Source of the DNA: an uncultured Alphaproteobacteria bacterium
Lineage (GTDB): Bacteria > Pseudomonadota > Alphaproteobacteria > Sphingomonadales > Sphingomonadaceae
Direction of reading: 5' to 3'
Length of the DNA stretch: 15,556 nucleotides
NCBI GenBank assembly: GCA_903939555.1
Contig: CAJAHV010000180.1
Span: forward strand, 1-15,556
This document shows positions 12,946-15,556 of the stretch, one piece after another. Positions within the stretch are counted from its first letter, which is position 1. Every line of letters begins with the position of its first letter. Position numbers and translations under genes: made by a program. The notes under the pieces are model-generated. The model saw only the letters and a program-made list of their open reading frames with translations. It made no database searches and was not told the origin of the DNA.

Positions 12946-14452
12946 CCTGACCAATCCTGCCATCGATCGTGATCCGTCTGCTCGCGAAAAGCTGGGGCAC
13001 GATGTTTTCGCGCGTGGCGTGACGCCCGCAGGGGTCCTGCGTCCCACCAGCATCGAGGCGTTGAGCGCCGGGATTCGCGCTGCTGCCAAACAAGGCCTGG
13101 CGATCGTCCCGCGTGGCGGCGGCATGAGCTACACCGGTGGCTATGTTGCCGACCGGGACGACGCTCTGGTCATCGACATGGCCGGGATGAACCGCATACT
13201 TGCGATCAATCAGACCGACATGACCGTGACGGTCGAAGCCGGTTGCACGTGGTCGGCGCTGTACGAGGCGCTGCATCCGCAGGGCCTTCGGACCCCACTC
13301 TGGGGCACGCTATCGGGCATCAAGGCAGCGATCGGCGGCGGCGCGAGCCAGAACGGCACATTCTGGGGGGCTCGAAACGGCACGATCGCTGATTCGGTGC
13401 TGAGTTACCGGGTCGTGCTCGCCGATGGCGCGGTGATGGATACGGGAAAGTCCTTTTTTCGTGGCTTTGGCCCGGATCTGACCGGGCTGTTCGGGGGTGA
13501 TTGCGGTGCCTTGGCGGTCAAAGCGCACGTGACCTTGCCCTTGATCCGCGAGGCCGAGGCCTTTGCCTATGGCTCTTTTGCGTTCGATACCCCGGCCGAC
13601 TATTGCGCTGCGATGAGCGAGATTGCCCGCTGCGGTCTGGCAATGGAAAGCTTCGGCTTCGATCCGTTCCTCCAAGCCCAACGGATGCGGCGCGATAGCC
13701 TGGCCGCCGACGCCAAGTCACTCGTAACCATGATGAAGGCCCAGGGGGGATTCTGGCGTGCGATCAAGGAGGGAGCAAAGGTCGTCACCGCTGGCCGCTC
13801 TTTCCTCGATGAAGCCAAATTTTCCATCCATTGCTTGGCCGAGGCCCGGACCAGGGCCGCAGCGGATGAAGATATGCGCCGCATTGCCGCGATCGTTGCT
13901 GCCAATAATGGCCGCGAGGTGGAAAACACCATTCCCAAAGTGCTCCGCGCCAATCCGTTCCCACCGGTCAATTCGATGGTTGGCCCGGATGGCGGGCGCT
14001 GGCTGCCGGTTCACGGGATTGTGCCCCACTCGCGCGCGCTGCAGACCATTGAAGCTCTTGTCGCGCTGTTCGAGGCCAACGAAGCCGAAATGGAGCGGCT
14101 GGCGATTGGCGCTGGCTACATGTTCCTAACAGTCGGGGCGACCGGATTCCTGATCGAGCCGTGCTTCTACTGGCCCGATGAATTATGGGGCCTGCACACC
14201 GAGTCAGTCGAGTCCGCGCACCTTGCAAAGCTAAATCGCTACCCCCCCAATCCTGAGGCGCGCGCGCTAGTAGAGCGACTGCGGAAAGGTGTGATAGACG
14301 TGATCTCAGCGCTGGATGGCGTACACTTCCAGATCGGGCGAACCTATCCGCTTGAGCAGCGGAGCGATCCGCGCGCCTGGCGGTTGCTGAAGGCGCTAAA
14401 GGCCGAACTTGATCCGCAGGGACTGATGAATCCGGGAGTTTTGGGACTGTGA
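12938..14452 (+). CDS. FAD-linked oxidase (VAO/PCMH-type)
   Basis: A 504-residue flavoprotein with the PCMH FAD-binding domain and the FAD-linked oxidase C-terminal domain, as in vanillyl-alcohol oxidase, p-cresol methylhydroxylase and D-lactate/D-2-hydroxyacid dehydrogenases. Seen are the pyrophosphate-binding PRGGGMSYTGGY (58-69), VTVEAGCTWSALYEAL, a GTLSGIKAAIGGGASQNG loop (about 123-140) and the family terminus LDPQGLMNPGVL. No signal peptide or haem site is seen, so it is cytoplasmic and probably uses oxygen, a quinone or ETF. ATG 12938 overlaps the MFS remnant's stop; a longer reading from 12860 lies wholly inside that remnant. The substrate could be an aromatic alcohol or a 2-hydroxy acid. 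Its stop overlaps the nitrilase-like start as GTGA. Confidence 0.9.
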   Translation: MTDLTNPAIDRDPSAREKLGHDVFARGVTPAGVLRPTSIEALSAGIRAAAKQGLAIVPRGGGMSYTGGYVADRDDALVIDMAGMNRILAINQTDMTVTVEAGCTWSALYEALHPQGLRTPLWGTLSGIKAAIGGGASQNGTFWGARNGTIADSVLSYRVVLADGAVMDTGKSFFRGFGPDLTGLFGGDCGALAVKAHVTLPLIREAEAFAYGSFAFDTPADYCAAMSEIARCGLAMESFGFDPFLQAQRMRRDSLAADAKSLVTMMKAQGGFWRAIKEGAKVVTAGRSFLDEAKFSIHCLAEARTRAAADEDMRRIAAIVAANNGREVENTIPKVLRANPFPPVNSMVGPDGGRWLPVHGIVPHSRALQTIEALVALFEANEAEMERLAIGAGYMFLTVGATGFLIEPCFYWPDELWGLHTESVESAHLAKLNRYPPNPEARALVERLRKGVIDVISALDGVHFQIGRTYPLEQRSDPRAWRLLKALKAELDPQGLMNPGVLGL

Positions 14453-15498
14453 TCGAAACCTATGCCGCCATCGCCATGCAGCTTACCGCCCGCTCGGCCG
14501 AGAGCTGCGCAGATTCGACCGCCATGCGCGCGCAGGTTCTGGCCCATGTCGCCACAATCGAAGGCCAAATCCGCGGCGCAATGATCTTCGTCGAACAATA
14601 CACCGGGCTGCCGGTGCGGCTGGCAGTGCTGCCCGAATATCTTTTCACCTCTTACCCGGGACGGGTTTCGGTGGCCGACTTTGCCGAGCGCATCGCGTTC
14701 GACATCCATGGGCCGGAATATGCGGCGATTGGTGCAATGGCCGCGCGGCTGGGGCTTTACCTTGCGGTCAATGCCTATGAGCGAGATGAGCATTTCCCTG
14801 GGCTTTACTTTCAGGCCAGCACAATCTTCGCGCCCGACGGCGCCGTGGCGCTGCGGTACCGCAGGCTCAATTCGATGTTCGCGCCAACCCCGCACGATGT
14901 CTGGGACCGTTATCTCGAGATCTATGGGATCGAGGGGGTGTTCCCGGTTGCCGACACGCCTATCGGCAAGCTTGCAGCAATCGCTTCGGAGGAAATCCTC
15001 TACCCCGAAATCGCCCGCGCCCACGCCCTGCGCGGGGCCGAGGTATTCGTCCATTCCAGCTCGGAAATCGGTTCCCCGCTCTCCACCCCGAAAGCGATCG
15101 CCAAACGCGCCCGGGCAGGTGAGAATATGGCCTATGTCGTTTCGGCCAATACGGCCGGAATTTCGGGAACAAGCATGCCTCTCGCCTCGGCGGACGGCAA
15201 TTCGATGGTCGTCGACTGGAAGGGCAATGTCCTGACCGAATCGAATTCAGGTGAGACATTCACCGCTTTTGGCGCGATAGATCTGACCGCTTTGCGCGCC
15301 GCGCGGCGTGCGCCAGGCATGACCAATTTCCTTGCCCGGCAGCGCACAGCACTCTTTGCGGCAGGCCTCGCCGCTGAAAGCCACCAGCAGGCGAATGGAT
15401 TGATCCAGGCCAATAAGTTGATCGTGCCTGATCGCGATTACTTTCGCCGAACCGCGCAGGCTACAATCGCGCGGCTCGACAAGGATGGACTGATATGA
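14449..15498 (+). CDS. Nitrilase-superfamily protein lacking the catalytic Cys
   Basis: A 349-residue protein of the carbon-nitrogen hydrolase fold. The usual Glu-Lys-Cys triad aligns as Glu63 (LAVLPEYLF), Arg139 (LRYRRLNS, where relatives have YRKLH) and Ser180 (IASEEILYPEIAR, where relatives have ICYDxxFPExAR). The following pattern HALRGAEVFVHSSSEIGSP and ENMAYVVSANTAG is well conserved, so the fold is intact and the changes look like a property of a subfamily rather than decay. It may be inactive, may have a different role, or may use Ser. The start is GTG 14449 overlapping the oxidase stop (GTGA); the end overlaps the next gene as ATGA. Annotation simply as amidase or nitrilase would overstate what is known. 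Confidence 0.85.
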   Translation: MIETYAAIAMQLTARSAESCADSTAMRAQVLAHVATIEGQIRGAMIFVEQYTGLPVRLAVLPEYLFTSYPGRVSVADFAERIAFDIHGPEYAAIGAMAARLGLYLAVNAYERDEHFPGLYFQASTIFAPDGAVALRYRRLNSMFAPTPHDVWDRYLEIYGIEGVFPVADTPIGKLAAIASEEILYPEIARAHALRGAEVFVHSSSEIGSPLSTPKAIAKRARAGENMAYVVSANTAGISGTSMPLASADGNSMVVDWKGNVLTESNSGETFTAFGAIDLTALRAARRAPGMTNFLARQRTALFAAGLAAESHQQANGLIQANKLIVPDRDYFRRTAQATIARLDKDGLI

Positions 15499-15556
15499 GC
15501 GTCATGGATGTTCCGCCGCCCGCGGCGCATACCGAAACTCGGTTGTCTCCGCGCCC
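15495..15556 (+). CDS. Start of a further coupled gene, cut by the window end
   Basis: ATG 15495 overlaps the TGA of the nitrilase-like gene (ATGA), as at other junctions in this locus. The 20 visible codons read MSVMDVPPPAAHTETRLSPR and stay open to the window edge. The Pro/Ala-rich N-terminus gives no family clue. It is called a gene because of the coupling and codon use only. Confidence 0.6.
   Translation, partial: MSVMDVPPPAAHTETRLSPR

Noticed and set aside
1..15556. CRISPR arrays, tRNA or rRNA genes, riboswitches
   Set aside because: No regularly spaced repeats, cloverleaf-like sequences or rRNA-like blocks were seen by eye.

Overview
The window looks like accessory DNA from an alphaproteobacterium, most likely a sphingomonad. 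This is inferred from the GC-rich, strongly GC3-biased codons, the dense ATGA/GTGA-coupled operons, and the mix of CoA-transferase, acyl-CoA dehydrogenase and MaoC genes typical of that group's catabolic islands. No rRNA, tRNA or CRISPR array was seen.

Layout. (1) Bases 1-1489 are a mobile-DNA border. It is more AT-rich than the rest, with recurring GGGGTC/GACCCC repeats at both sides, the N-terminal stump of a tyrosine-recombinase-like integrase, and one small secreted protein on the minus strand. (2) Bases 1490-6837, minus strand, are a tightly coupled operon. In transcription order it reads: decayed MmgE/PrpD gene, PaaK-like CoA ligase, amidase-signature hydrolase, HapK/REDY-like small protein, SDR dehydrogenase, PuuE/imidase-like polysaccharide-deacetylase-fold hydrolase. 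(3) Bases 6860-7588, plus strand, are a HutC-type GntR/UTRA regulator lying antisense between two minus-strand operons. (4) Bases 7590-12169, minus strand, are a second operon: CitE-like lyase (internally deleted), MaoC hydratase, acyl-CoA dehydrogenase and two class III (CaiB/BaiF) CoA-transferases. (5) Bases 12170-12687 are the divergent control region, split by an IS5-type transposase remnant and flanked by two copies of the perfect palindrome TTGTCCGGACAA. (6) From 12688 to the window end, plus strand, come a collapsed MFS transporter, an FAD-linked oxidase, a nitrilase-superfamily protein lacking the catalytic Cys, and the start of another coupled gene.

Interpretation (inference). The genes suggest uptake and oxidation of a nitrogen-containing, probably cyclic amide/imide-like compound. 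C-N bonds would be opened by the PuuE-like, amidase and perhaps nitrilase-like proteins. The acid would be activated by the PaaK-like ligase or CaiB transferases, then processed by acyl-CoA dehydrogenase, MaoC hydratase and a CitE-type lyase. The CaiB/MaoC/CitE trio resembles the itaconate/mesaconate (C5-dicarboxylate) route ending in citramalyl-CoA cleavage. The actual substrate cannot be read from the sequence.

The most striking observation is decay. Three genes show large internal losses with recognisable ends: MmgE/PrpD (nonsense codon, frameshift and deletion), CitE (in-frame loss of the segment carrying a metal-binding Asp) and the MFS transporter (about 85 residues left of a normally ~400-residue protein). 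With the IS5 remnant in the control region, this suggests a formerly complete pathway locus that is eroding or being remodelled.
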